Shown here: positions 14,971 to 34,507 of the stretch, one piece after another
Layout: each line of letters starts with the position of its first letter
How positions within the stretch are numbered: position 1 is the first letter of the stretch
Assembly: GCA_003864495.1 (NCBI GenBank)
Contig: ML133388.1
Span: 1,488,738-1,552,737, forward strand
Length of the DNA: 64,000 nucleotides
Direction: 5' to 3'
From: Nemopilema nomurai
Lineage: Eukaryota > Cnidaria > Scyphozoa > Rhizostomeae > Rhizostomatidae
The notes under the pieces: generated by a model
The model's input: only the letters and a program-made list of their open reading frames with translations
The model's database searches: none
What the model was told of the DNA's origin: nothing
Translations under genes and position numbers: made by a program

Positions 14971-17900
14971 TCATCTTATAGCTGCCAATACAATAAGTAC
15001 CAGGCTGATGCCGATAAACCCAGCCCCAACGCATCCAATTACAAAGGACCAGCCTACTTCCCAAAGACCAACGATGTATTTTTCGCCATACAAGGCAAAA
15101 CTACCAGCAGTAAAAATCACTGAAAGAAGGAAGAAGAAAAAAAACATCATCTCTAGCACTTTCATAAAAGTTTCGGATTAAACAGTTATAATGAGCTTAA
15201 ACAAGAAAAATAAACACGTTAAAAGGGGGTTGTGCTACTTCCATTTATAGTATTTATAGTATTATAGCTTATACTCTCGTAGGCAAATAGGCAGCAAGTA
15301 GATTTTTGCATTTGAACTTTGCCAAACTATGTATGAATATACCATGAGACATGATACAATACACCATAATTATATCAAGTTTGCTGCAAGCCTAGTGGAT
15401 AAAGACCCAGAACAATCTTTAAAAGGAAACGTAATTAATTTCTTTGCAATAGTGTTAAATTCATGATTTTAACCATTTGACTGCATCTGTTTAAATCTAT
15501 CGTGAAGAACATGGCATTTCCATGCGGATGTTGTTTTCTTTGCTAGAGCATTTTAACTTAGATTTATATATCAACCGTCATCAAAATCAGTTATAAATCA
15601 GGAGACACTTGGTAAAAATCCTTTTCCAAAGTTTTCAAGCATTTGGGTAAAAGTACGGGACCCGTTTCTAGCTGTGCTTGCAGAATGATTGCAATTTGTA
15701 TATCATTCAAGAAACGTCAGGTGATTGTCAATTGGAATGAAGAGCGCTGAAAGAGGCTTGGGACCAACTCTGATGCTTCCTCGAGGATCTGAGATCTGAC
15801 TGCAATGCTGAGATACTACCGCCCCTTTTACACTGTCAGATTTTGTCGAAATATCGATATCGGATCGTAATTTCGGTTTCTGGCTTTTTGGGCCAAAGGT
15901 TTTAAGAGATCCCGTGTGTTGCATGACAAATTATACTTAGGTAACTCGGTACCTTTAATGCGGTTATGTAATTCTTATTCTTACTGAGGAGGCTGCCGAA
16001 GGGGAGCGAAAATCCAAAGGAAAATCTTTTGATCGTGTATGTGTGTTTTTAATTATGGTTCATAAACACATTAAAGGTACCAAGATACCTAAGTATAAGG
16101 TATCGAATCGACTATGTCGTAAGAGGAGAATCGAATGTCGAAAGCCATCGTCAGATTGTCAAATTCGACTTTTCAACAATCGAACATAATCTATTTCATT
16201 CGACAAAATCAAATGGATATTGATAAAATTCCTTCTCGCCCGCGCTTTTACGCCTTGTTCCACATTCTCTCAGTCTATATACAGTCATTTAAAAGGAAAC
16301 ATTGAATTCAGTATAAATGAAGAAATTTTTAATATTGCTGAATATGAGAAAGAAGAGGGCATGCAGAACGTTCTTAAGGGTTCAGTCTTTCTACAAAGAC
16401 AGTAATGAGGACCAAGCTAGCTTGGAACATTATCTTCCCCTATTTCTTCCTTTTCTAATGGTGATAGCTCCAGTGATAGCTGACGTAACCACTACCACCA
16501 TTTTGACTGTTCTATATCCGACAAATCTGACTGTGTAAGAGCAGCTTAAGGCAATGCAGCATTCAGCAACATTTAGCATTGGTTTTAAACTAATAGTGTG
16601 CTTCAAAGAGGTCCCAGAAATATACTCACGAGCAATAGTTTGAAGCACAATGACCACTGAATAAAGCTTTTTCTTCAAGGCCATTCCACAGTAGCAAACA
16701 ATAATCGCTGCGCAAATGAAGATGACTCCCAGAATGCTCATTGCAATAACACCGGCAGCGTTTCCTGCGAAATAAAGTAGAAAAGGGTCACTCGCAATTG
16801 GGAAAATATACTGACCCATTTCTTCAAATCCTCTGCCAGTGGCATTAGACAAGCAGTTGAATGTTACATGTCAACTTTGCATGGCCATGGCCCCCCAGCA
16901 CCCCCTTCGTCGGAGGCCCTGCTTTGTATGAATACTAAGCAAGAGAAATTTCAAAGGAACCTATTTGGGATCACCGTAGGATAAAGCCATATCAGAAAGA
17001 GTGCAAAGATTGTGGCATGTGGGTCAGTTTTCCAATCAACCTTTGTTGACAAAGAGGGTGACAGTTTATTTGAACAATGAAGTAGGATAAAAGCAAGAGA
17101 CACTTTCATTTTAAAGGTCTGATTTTGAACAGGGCAGTCACAAACAGACATCTGAAATACAACATGCCTTAATTAAAGCTGCCTTAACAAGACAACACCT
17201 TTTTATGCAAAACAATATTTCTTTTGTTCATTTTATCATATTCCTCAAAAGTGACAAAATGCTCTAAAAGTAGCAGGGCTAAATCATATTTGGTTCACCA
17301 GGGTCGGGGAAAAGCTTGGAATCCTCCTTTACTGTATTGGCTATCTATCACTATTTTCAAGACTTTTTCAAATGAACAAATGAAAGGTGCTGTATTTGGC
17401 CCATTTTTCTTGAAAAATTTGCCTAATAAGATGAGTTTTTTTAATTCATAATTAAAACACCTTCCCATTAACAATTGAAATCGTTACAACTGGCTTACTT
17501 CTTCTCTGATGCTGAAATCAATAAAAATAAAGTAGGCGTATGAACAATTTTTAATATATTTCTACCAGGACCATTTAAAACATACCCAGTCATATGATGG
17601 CCCCTAATGAACTAAAATGCCCTTTTCATGGTGCTCCATATCCCTTTTTTTCATCGTTTCATTTTAAATTGAGAGTGACTTTCTGGGAATTTAAATTCTA
17701 CCCAATGTAAATATTGTTCTCTGCAATAATAGCAAGTATTTTAATGCCTTCTTGACTTCTCTCAGTGCTTAAACTTTTCTTAGCTGCTGCATGACAGTAT
17801 TTGAAAATTTCAAACATAAATGGTAAATTGAAATCAAAATAGATATATATGGTTTCTTCCAGTCCGTTTTCTAAAAATCACTGAGTTTTAGTAATCTATG

Positions 17901-20506
17901 TGTGACCATCAGAGCCAAAAAATATTAATAAAAACCTTAAAAAGCTTTTAATCAGTGGAAAGTTTATTTGTGATATGAAATGTGAAGTGAAGAATACAAA
18001 AGCATACAAAACGTGTGTGACCCAGAGAATATGTAAAGCACCATTAGAATTAATTTGAAGTTAAAAGTCTTTAATTAATTTGAATTAAGCAAAGCTTTAC
18101 TTCTAATTTTTATATCTGATTGATAGAGCAGAAGCTAAAGTTGATTTCTTCCCAAAAGAAACTGCATAGAGAAATAAGACTGCAATGCACTTCAGGGGCA
18201 AACAAGATTATGTGTGGGAAGCTCCAACAAACTTCAACAAGATATCAAGACACCAAATAAGTATGAAAAATAGACTATATGCCAAATGAACCCAATAGAA
18301 AAAATATATCGAAATGCAAAAAATTTACCACTGAAATTGTAAAATTTAAACTATTGAAAAGATGGCAAGCTAACATTGCCTACAATTCCCTATTCTCTAT
18401 ATGAAACCTCTTTTTCTATATTTTCATATATATATAAATTAAACATCTCATTTTTTTCAGTTAACCATTTGAAAAGACCACCTGCTTTTTGCATGACAAT
18501 ACCACATGATCATTTCTATACATGCTATCTTGTCAGAGTATATCTTTCTGCATCACTTAATAGTTCAAAAGTGACTCATCAAGGGCATGCTTTTGAAAGA
18601 AAGCCTTGTTGTAAAATAGCTTATAACAAGCTGCTGTGGTTCCAGGCAAGGGCGGATCCAGACGTTAGCAACCTTTGCGCGAGCATAAGTAAGATTTCCT
18701 CAAACAATTTCCTTTTGCATCAATTAACGTCACCCAATGCCACAAAAATTCTTCCTGCTCTCTGGAATTATATCACAACCTGTTGCCGCTATTGCTGTCG
18801 CTTCGTTCGTCAAGCTAATTACAGGCAAGTTGAGCTATGCTAAATTTGGCGCGAGCATAGGTGAAATTTAAACTGTCGAATAAGAAGCCGAGTTGACCTA
18901 TGCAATTGTTGTAGAAAGTGTCCAATAAAATTCAGTGCAGACTCAAATAGCCAATCAAGATACAAGTTGACCTATGCAATTGTTGTTCAACTGTCCAATA
19001 AACAGCTAGACTGACCTATGCAATTGTATTCGTGACCGCTTTTGTCAATAGCCGATTCCAAAATTCTGTCCCCTTCATTCTCCCTTTGAAAATGTCAACA
19101 ATAGCCCTTGCGATTTCCGTTCTGTGAATGTGACGCATTCCTAACAGACAACAGGGATCAAAGCCTTTGTTAGATTTTATTATATAATTTTAGCGCTGAC
19201 CACTTACAAAAATTTTGATCAAAAATAGTATTCACATAAAAAGGGCGTGGCCTTCATTTTTGGCAGCCTGAAGGGCGTGGCTCTAAAGATTTTCCCTTCC
19301 TTTGCTGTAGTCAGATTTCTCCCTGAATCCGCCCCTGGTTCCAGGAACACTCAGAACATCTTTCAACAACTTTTTTACATCAACAAACCCTCTGATTCCT
19401 GTCTTGGAGATGGATATACCGTAAATCCTCGAATTGGTCCCGCCCCCTCGAAAAAGCCCCCCTCGAAGCCCACCCTATAACTACAAATTTTCAATAAGCC
19501 ACCCCTCGAATAAGCCCCCCTCGATTTGTTGATTTTTGACTCCTGAGGTTGTCTAGTTAATTACCACAAAATTTATATTTTTGTTAATAATTTAATCAAA
19601 TGTTACTTTATACTTTTTATACTATAAAAATTTTACGCTATTTTTTATACTATGAAAAGAAAGAAATCTCAAAAATTATCTTTTTGTGTGGCATGTTTCA
19701 GGACATTTTATAAGCCCCCTCCTCGAATAAGCCCCCATCCAAATTTAGCATTTCAAGAAAAATAGCATTAGAAGCCTTGCTCATCAACTTTGTGCAAAGG
19801 ATTTAGCACTGCCACCTTTCCAACATACCACATCCGTTCCATGTAAGGTGGCAAAATATTTCCACCATTAAAACTCTGCCTCAGGAATCCTCTGCCTCAA
19901 CCTTTACTATTGGTGTTTGAATTCTAACTATAGGCCATCAATTTATACCATCTCATTCTGAATCTGGTCATCATTTTATAGATGGTTCTCTATTGTTACC
20001 CTCATATGAATGTTGAGAGTTTGTGATCTATATGTGCATGAAAAACATTATTCTGTCTCAAGAATTGAACTTAATTGCTACTTTGATCTTTTTTGTGTTA
20101 TTTAGAAAAAATGGCACACAATCCTTTCAGATGCCAAAAATCGTAGATTATCATGCAAAAACTATTGCAAATGGGATTTTTCTTCTTCTCTTTCATTCTA
20201 GAAAACATTGGAAAACGAGAATAACCTGTAAAAAACGACTTTAAAATTTAGCACCTTGATATGATATAGCACAATTTATTGAATGCCCCTATACAAACCT
20301 GGAACGTCTCCTAATTTTTTGTAAAGATCTACGCAGATCTTGTAACTGCTTCCAACGTAATTGCATCTTTTGAAAAGACCTTTCGATACTTTTAAAGAAC
20401 TCGTTGCAGGATAAACAGCCCAGAAATTCGTAGAAACGGCAGCGATAAGAAATGCAGTGCCCAGCAATGTCAACAGCCCATGTCCGATCAGTAATAAGTT
20501 AGCCAT
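14971..20506 (-). CDS. Claudin/PMP22-like four-span membrane protein (3 exons)
   Basis: Exons are 20506-20299, 16764-16630 and 15119-14971. The phases match (1,1) and encode 163 aa. Span 1 is about residues 3-26, followed by an extracellular loop with NFW at 27-29, then GLFKRC and a second Cys at 58. This is the W...GL..C...C signature of the claudin/PMP22/EMP superfamily. Span 2 is about 70-93 and span 3 about 103-124. Loop 2 contains Trp, and span 4 ends close to the C terminus with a very short tail, so there is no obvious PDZ-binding motif. The likely role is in cell-cell junctions or epithelial membrane organisation. The ATG at 20506 is preferred over an upstream in-frame TTG. Intron 1 (3.5 kb) carries a hAT element and a MITE, and intron 2 a 168-bp inverted-repeat element. 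Confidence 0.8.
15931..16098. mobile_element. 168-bp MITE with about 30-bp inverted repeats
   Basis: The left end TTATACTTAGGTAACTCGG (continuing to TTTAATG) is matched in inverse by the right end at 16069-16098 with two mismatches over about 30 bp. It lies in intron 2 of the claudin-like gene. No target duplication could be fixed with certainty. Confidence 0.7.
18647..19337. mobile_element. Non-autonomous hAT element, 691 bp, 8-bp TSD
   Basis: Left end CAAGGGCGGATCCAG and right end CTGAATCCGCCCCTG are imperfect inverted repeats typical of hAT elements. They are flanked by an exact 8-bp duplication, GTTCCAGG, at 18639-18646 and 19338-19345. There is no transposase. Internally it holds direct repeats of a GACCTATGCAATTGT unit near 18895, 18969 and 19012. 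It is inserted in intron 1 of the claudin-like gene. Confidence 0.9.
19417..19745. mobile_element. Second copy of the TA-flanked G/C-rich MITE, truncated
   Basis: Begins with TACCGTAAATCCTCGAATT and carries the complementary 14-mer TCGAATAAGCCCCC several times. It matches the 13882-14268 element in inverse orientation but loses homology before the far terminal repeat. It is in intron 1 of the claudin-like gene. Confidence 0.7.
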
Positions 20507-21354
20507 TTCGTAAACACGCAAGATGGACGACAGTTCCGTAATACGCTGAAGTTTTGATATCCACCTTCCAGTTTCGCAGGCTTGGTAATTTTACAAACAA
20601 ATGTATTGTCATCAAGAGGACTGTACAGCACGTGAGTGTTGTTATCGCCGCGTGAATAGGCAGGTCTGTCCATAAAAGGATTTAGCAGGTGACAGGTTCG
20701 TCTGAGTCATCAAATAACCACAGCGAAATCTTTAACAATAGTGAAAAGCGACCACCTGTTTACAAGTCATACTGTTTCTGTTTCACTTCCGCCCTCTATC
20801 GCTTCATTAAACTCGTCTAGCATCTTAGTCAGAATCGTTGTAAAGTTTTTCAAATCAAGGCAGTTTTGTCTTCAGTTTAGTAACAAGGCATACGATTGCG
20901 TACCTACCTAACAGGGCCCTACCTAAATTATAGTAAAACGATTTTGTGAAAAGCTGTCTATTCCCGGGATCATGTTTGTGTTATATGATATTGAGAGGTC
21001 AATATCGAGTACTCTAATTTCAGATTATACTCTAAGACCCCCATACAATGACATTTTAGTTCCAAGCACGTGCAATGCCAAGAACATTTGCCTACAATGA
21101 ATTAAACTTTTTACCCCTAGTTTCGTGTTGAAGCAAAACGTCGCTTTTGTGTTGGACCCATGGAGTCTCGCGTTGAATAAATTTTAGGCTTACAACAAAC
21201 AATTGAGTAGCTGAGTTACAGATACAAATAGATAATCTAATAAACTATACTTTAACACAAGGCGTCATAAACAACGCAAGAATTAGGATCAAACTCTTAT
21301 GCAACCGAAACAGCAACAAAGTCACACCCTTTGAAAAATGCAACACCCCTGATC

Positions 21355-22503
21355 CAGTGGCGTAGCGTGAGTTCCAGAAGTGGGTATGCGGGGAGGGGTC
21401 GGTGGGCAACGCCCCTACGGGGCAGCGGGGGACGAAGCCCCAGGAAGCTGTGGCTTTTTATAAACACCAGACAGTTAAGATAGCGCTCTCTTTACATTCT
21501 TATCATACCCAAACAGAACATCTATAACACAGTTAGAAATGAAGATTATATAAAAAAACATGACAATTTTTGACAACAACATGACATGACAAACATGACA
21601 ATGTTCAAATGAATTAGGCTACAATCTCTGAGCCGATAAACAATCCAAGATCTTCTATAACAATTTATTCGTGGTTATGATAATATTTATAAACAAAATG
21701 CAGGCGAAAATGGTACTCTAAAAGGGCAGACCCCCGTACCACCACTATTTGCGTACCCTCCCTATTTGGGCACCCTCACTAATTGAGTACCCTCACTTGG
21801 CACTCAAGCTAAATTGAAAAGCATTTGTGCAATCCTCTATCTCTATAAACCTATGATCCATATCGTCTAGTTGTTCGAATCCATATGTCGAAGACTTATG
21901 CTGAGATTCAATTCAACTAGGGCATGTGGATCGGCAACCGCATGCCCTGGCTCTTTGTTGAACAGCAAGCCAAGTCACGTGATCAGATGCTGATCAAGAG
22001 AACACGAAGCAAGCTGGGGTCAGTTCCTCCCCTTTCAAAGCTCTGTCCTCAACGCTGTGAGTAAATAATTGGAGCAATTTTTCGTTAGCATGATAGATTA
22101 TTCGTTGATACAACATTTTATCCTACTTTTATGCAAAAGTTTACATTTAAAGAGGGAAAAACAATTGTTTTATATCAGATAATGCGGCGAGAATTCCCCA
22201 TTCCGGAAATGAGCAGTGCTGTAAACAAAGGCTGCTGGCCAAAGTCAGTCCAAAACAAAGGGATCTTTATAAACAGGGATACGAAGATTTGTAAATTCCT
22301 TTCAAGGTAAAAGCTAAGGTGGACCCATTGAACTCTGATGGGTGGATCAAGGGTGCGACAGTGCAAATTTCAATTAATCGTCAAAGCAAATGTTTAAGCA
22401 ATAAAAAAATTTCTTTTTGAGAAAGTCGTTTTTAAAACTATTTTTGGTCAGATTTTGCAGGGCATGCGGCACATTACCAGCTTCCCTTGACGCTACGCCA
22501 CTG
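21355..22503. mobile_element. Non-autonomous hAT element, 1149 bp, 8-bp TSD
   Basis: Terminal inverted repeats CAGTGGCGTAGCGT and ACGCTACGCCACTG are flanked by an exact 8-bp duplication, CCCTGATC, at 21347-21354 and 22504-22511, the hallmark of hAT transposition. Internal open frames are short and show no transposase motif, so it would need a transposase supplied elsewhere. The perfect termini and duplication suggest a relatively recent insertion. Confidence 0.93.
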
Positions 22504-22511
22504 CCCTGATC

Positions 22512-23140
22512 GAGAATGCCCAAAATGTCAACGCCCTGTCTGATTAAGATAAGATAAAAAAAATGAATAAGAAGTAGAGACAGCATTTTTTACACACTTC
22601 AAGGAATAAAAAAAGCTCCGAGAAAGTGAATTCTGTAATGATTCGACGAAAGTAACATGGCTTATATTTCTATTTCACGCACTGTGTGCTTAATACTTTA
22701 TTGTTTGCTGCTTTTAACTTATTTCTAATTCTTTCGGTTTCTTTAGCTTGAAAGGAGCCTAGAGTGTTATAACTTTCTTAAATAACAAAGCTGAAAATCA
22801 TGGCTAGATTTCAGAAATGCTTTTGATTACAGTTGCTTCATTCGATTCTTGCAGCCATTGCTTGCTAACAGATGCCGAGTCACTGAATCTGCATTCAAAT
22901 CAGGTCCAGGCCCACCATTGTCATGCGTGGTGGGAATCGGCGCGCAATTGAAGATAAGGGGGTGTTTGATTGTAACGACATTGGACAAGACAAGATTGTT
23001 TTTGTTTGTAGCATATGTAGTGACTCGCTTGTTTCCTTTTCATTGTCACACCATGTCATGCTGATCTTTTCTCGCTCTTCAGTCTAGAATTTTCCATCCC
23101 CATTACATCACCATTTCATCATCCTCTCTCATCCCTCGTC
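22512..23140. other. Intergenic DNA
   Basis: No gene recognised between the hAT element and the possible 3' end of the DsbA-like transcript. A minus-strand AATAAA at 23152-23147 could end that transcript. Confidence 0.4.
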
Positions 23141-23661
23141 AGCAAATTTATTTTTAGAATAATCAGTATAAATGAAATTGCAAAGTTCAAATAAGTCAGT
23201 CAGAAACAGAGCTACAGAATACAACAGGCAACGCGTCGTCTTTCTCTCTCTCTTTGCCTGGCTCCGTGTTCTCTGCACAATAAAACAACTTTGGTTCGGA
23301 TCGTCCATAGAGGCTGAGCAACGCAGTGGGTAGAAGCCCATCTCAACTCGTTTCTACACATATAACCACATTATAGAGATATTAAACCATAATCGTTTGT
23401 TTGTTAGCTATGTTTGTGCTATTTGAAGGTGGGCAAAAGTTGGCTTGGCCGTGCCACAGAAACGCCACTATAACAATAGCAAGTCTAGAAAGTATGAAGC
23501 TATTATAATACTATTGCAAAATGGAGAGATTTCACTGACGATGCAAAAGTAACCCAATCTGCAATTCACTACAAGTCAACTTTTCAAAATTATCATTTTA
23601 GTTGTTAGAAGAAAACGAGAACAGAAAGGAGTATGAATGACCATGCATATCTTATAGAAAT

Positions 23662-23731
23662 GAACTTAGCTACAAAATAACATTCCATGTACTACACATA
23701 TTTCAACAGTACACTTCAAAAGTAGCAGTTC
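23662..23731 (-). promoter_or_regulatory. Candidate SECIS element (selenocysteine insertion hairpin)
   Basis: Read on the minus strand. Helix I pairs 23731-23722 with 23662-23673 (10 Watson-Crick pairs, one 2-nt bulge). After a short internal loop, UGA at 23718-23716 faces GA at 23685-23684, forming the tandem G.A/A.G pairs of the SECIS quartet directly under helix II (23714-23708 with 23693-23687, one G.U plus six Watson-Crick pairs). The apical loop holds AAA at 23703-23701, exactly 12 nt after the UGA, matching the one-turn spacing of eukaryotic SECIS elements. The base before UGA is U, not the usual A. The hairpin is 720 nt past the DsbA-like stop codon, so it acts only if the 3'UTR extends past earlier AATAAA signals near 24340 and 24147. 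Confidence 0.6.
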
Positions 23732-24451
23732 TAACACTAAATCTGCATAAATATTAAGCTAAAAACAGCTGCAAGAGATGAAGCAAAAATAGGATAACAA
23801 CTATTTAGGCACATATCTAAGAAAATGTGGTGCAAACTACTAGCAACAGAGTCTATGAAAAAACATATCTTCAGTTTAATGAATGAAGTTTAAATTGCGT
23901 TACAATCTGCTAAAATTGATCAGACTTTTAGAAATTATTTTTCTCATAAAAGTTTTCATAAACAGAATTGCAATGCATCTAGAGAAAACATGTGGCATGG
24001 TTAAAACACGAAAAAGAGCTAAAACAAGAATATGCCCCAAAACAAGGCTGCCCTTAACAAGAGTGGGCAAACAAGTGAGCATCCTCTGTTGCAATTCAAC
24101 CTTAAGTACAAAAAATCCTTTGACATTGAAATTGAAGCATAAACTTTTATTCAGTCAATATTAGCAAGTACAAGTGTTGTTGGACACTGCTTATTCAGTG
24201 TTGTTAAGGGGCTTTGGTATAGTGGCCTGATATTTGAGGATCAACCTTTCAGTTCTTTATAACAGAGAAAGTTTGGGCTGAAATAAAATGTATATGGCGT
24301 CAAGTTTTATGGTAAAGAAAGAGGTCATTATTGATTTCTTTATTTATATGTGTGTTATAGTGTTTTTAATAATAGGAATTGTGAAGGTGTCAAATTAATG
24401 CATGTAAATTTATTAATCTGTAGAGATGTGCCTGAAAAATCATTTGAGCGC

Positions 24452-26405
24452 CTATGCTTTTGATTTCAATGCATTCACCAATCTGTTGAAAATACTTAGA
24501 AAGACTTCTGGCCCTTGTGCACCTGAAAATGATAAAGGCTTCGCTTCATTCACGCCAATGATAAAAATATCAAAGAAAGGCACTCCACTTATTCCTTTGT
24601 AATGAGCTGCTTCTGCTTGTTTCTTGATCGATTCACGCAAATTTGAATCACTAAATGATTTCACCATTTGATCTGCATCCAAACCAAATTTCTGCCCAAT
24701 TTGTGATAAAACTTCATCCGAATTCACATTCTTTCCTTGTTCAAAATATTCATGAAAAAGGACCTCTGCAACTTCATGTTGTTTGCTGCTAGACTTCGCT
24801 GCATACTCCAACAAGCAGTGTGACTTAGTGGTATTCACAACCAGACGGTCTCTGGTGAAGTTGATTCCCTGAAGATAATAGTGTAACTTTTTCCAAAAAT
24901 GGCAAACGGCTGGTTAATAAAGGCAAGGTAATCAAAATTCATTCCTCTTTAAGTACAGGAAATATATTTAGGAACAAATGTTTTAACAAAACCTCAAACT
25001 AGCATTGAACAGCACTATATGATACTTATATTTGTGTGATGTATTCACCAACTGTAAACTTCTCTCACCTAAACTCAACATAGGTTTAGGAATGTGAAAG
25101 TTTTTGTCCAAAGAACCTTTTTACATGATCAAATCTTTAAAATATTCAAGGGAGCATACCACTCTTCTGCCAGCATCATACAAGGGGCTTTTCCCTTCAG
25201 AGATTTTCCTAGCAGCGTCCGGTCCAAATTTTGTTCTAGCATACTCCATAAATGGAATACCTTCATCTGGTAAGGATGGGTTTAGGAAAAAAGGCTTCCA
25301 AGTAACCTTGAACTCAGCTTCATCCTTGAAGGTGTCAATAGCTGTATCAAGGTGCCTTTTTCCCACATAACACCTGAAAAAGATCACAAGCTTTGGTGAA
25401 TATCTCAGAAATAACTTGACATTACATGCACTAACAAGAAAAATTTACAAATTTAAAGAATAGAAATTAATGGTAAAAACCTTAAAATCAACACTTCTGT
25501 GTTAGATTGAGATGAAATGAATCCTAAATAACAAATATTGGGTGCTTTGCTTTGCTGTATTATTTTGATGTCGAAAGCATGTATTAACTAAAGTTATCAG
25601 AGCTTTTTCATGAAAATACATGAAAAGTTATTCAATATGGTCTATGGCCAGGAGTGAGTTCCACTTGACCAGGTTGGATCAGGCCCGTAGCCAGGTCTTT
25701 GCACCGTAACAAAATGTCCAACAAAGTCAATTTTTCGGAGGGGGGAGGGGGTTAGGCTAAACAACAAAAAGAATTTAAAATACAGTCAAGCGAATCTATA
25801 ACTTCTTTTAAACATAACAAAGCAAAGAATGATGACGGTTGTACTGTAATTGTAGCATCTGTAATTAGCAACAACTGTTAAAAAATGGTGTTTTCGTAAA
25901 TAGTTGGTAGTTTTCACTAATATTAGGGCAGTTACATTTTGTTCGGCAGTTAATAATATGGCAGCTTGCACTTAGCACAACTTATTTTTTTCGTAGCAGT
26001 ATATCTGTGAGGTATTGACAAGTTATTTTTCAGATGAATAGTTGCGCTTTTAAGAATTGGTTACCTAATAAAAGCCCAAACGTTATATGAGCATTAAAAA
26101 AATTTCTGATGGTGGCAAACACCGGCTCTAATTGCCTCATTGCCACCCCATGCCACCCCATGCCACCCCATGGCTACGGGCCTGGTTCGGGTAAGGTCCT
26201 TTGTATATGCGAGTCAGTATGGAAGCTTTTGAGGTCTGGTGTATTGGCAGACATTTTGGAAAACTTTCAAGAGGTGAACACAAACATTTACTAAACTAAA
26301 AGCACCTAAACTACTCAAAGCAATGCAGTATAAAGTACTAATATTCATATACCATGGTCAAATGGTGTCCGAGGTAATGTTAATGCAGATTTCTGGCTTC
26401 GACAT
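24452..26405 (-). CDS. DsbA/FrnE-like oxidoreductase, probable selenoprotein (UPWC)
   Basis: Three exons: 26405-26353, 25373-25160 and 24868-24452, with phases 2 and 0 matching, giving 228 codons including the stop. The start MSKPEICINITSDTI leads into codon 16, TGA (26360-26358), then Pro-Trp, and Cys19 across the splice junction followed by YVGKRHLD. The family consensus here is SD..CPWCYIGKR, so TGA stands exactly at the N-terminal, attacking Cys of the CxxC motif. The rest is an intact DSBA-type thioredoxin fold with a helical insertion. It includes the GIPFMEY and YDAGRR segments, the helix around EYFEQGKNVNSDEVL and, before strand 3, GISGVPFF with the cis-Pro (SGVPFF). It ends in a C-terminal helix, as in 2-hydroxychromene-2-carboxylate isomerase/FrnE relatives. 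No other stop or frameshift occurs, which argues against a pseudogene. With a candidate SECIS downstream, TGA is probably read as selenocysteine. Confidence 0.82.
25681..26183. mobile_element. Probable hAT-like element in DsbA-like intron 1
   Basis: Inverted ends CAGGCCCGTAGCCAGG (left) and CCATGGCTACGGGCCTG (right) resemble hAT termini, but the flanks give no clean 8-bp duplication, so it is probably old. Near its right end is a short tandem array of a 10-bp CCACCCCATG unit (26143-26170). It is non-coding. Confidence 0.55.
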
Positions 26406-26658
26406 GCTTTCTATCTTCCACTCTGACTTCGATCGACAACGCCTCAACTGTCAACAACTCAGCAAGAACAAGATTGTTGTTAGAGACCTTGAGAAAACAA
26501 AGCAACAACAACAAAGGCCAAAGGGCACTTTGCTTGGGTCGCTTGTGACCTCCCTTTGAAACTGCCAGCCTCCGTTCAACGCAATGATTTGGAACTTTTT
26601 CGAACTGTGATTATGTAAGACGAGTAGAGGGAGATACAAGAAGAATTACAAAAGCAGA
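26406..26658. promoter_or_regulatory. Shared bidirectional promoter region
   Basis: Only 253 bp separate the start codons of the DsbA-like gene (minus) and C1orf50 (plus), so both promoters and 5'UTRs must sit here. I see no TATA box in a convincing position. The arrangement fits a compact bidirectional housekeeping promoter; it is inferred from gene positions only. Confidence 0.5.
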
Positions 26659-34418
<7,760 letters not shown>

Positions 34419-34507
34419 ACTCGTTTTACTTAATATGTTGAAAATTGGGTGAAAATAGAACAATGGCCTAAGCAATGAATTCACATAGTGACTTGTTATT
34501 GCGATGG

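Noticed and set aside
18376..18843. 155-codon open frame on the plus strand
   Set aside because: Its right end is translated hAT element sequence and the rest is low-complexity intronic DNA; there is no homology.
22175..22586. Minus frames inside the 1149-bp hAT element as transposase remnants
   Set aside because: They are short, with no hAT dimerisation or zinc-finger motif; the element looks non-autonomous.
24180..24210. Perfect short hairpin (ACACTG / CAGTGT around AATAAG) as the SECIS of the DsbA-like gene
   Set aside because: It has no UGA/GA core below the stem and the helix is too short, so it does not fit SECIS geometry.
24300..24345. ATGACC near 24327 (minus) as the start of a SECIS core
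   Set aside because: The bases after it do not pair with any GA-containing strand at the required distance.
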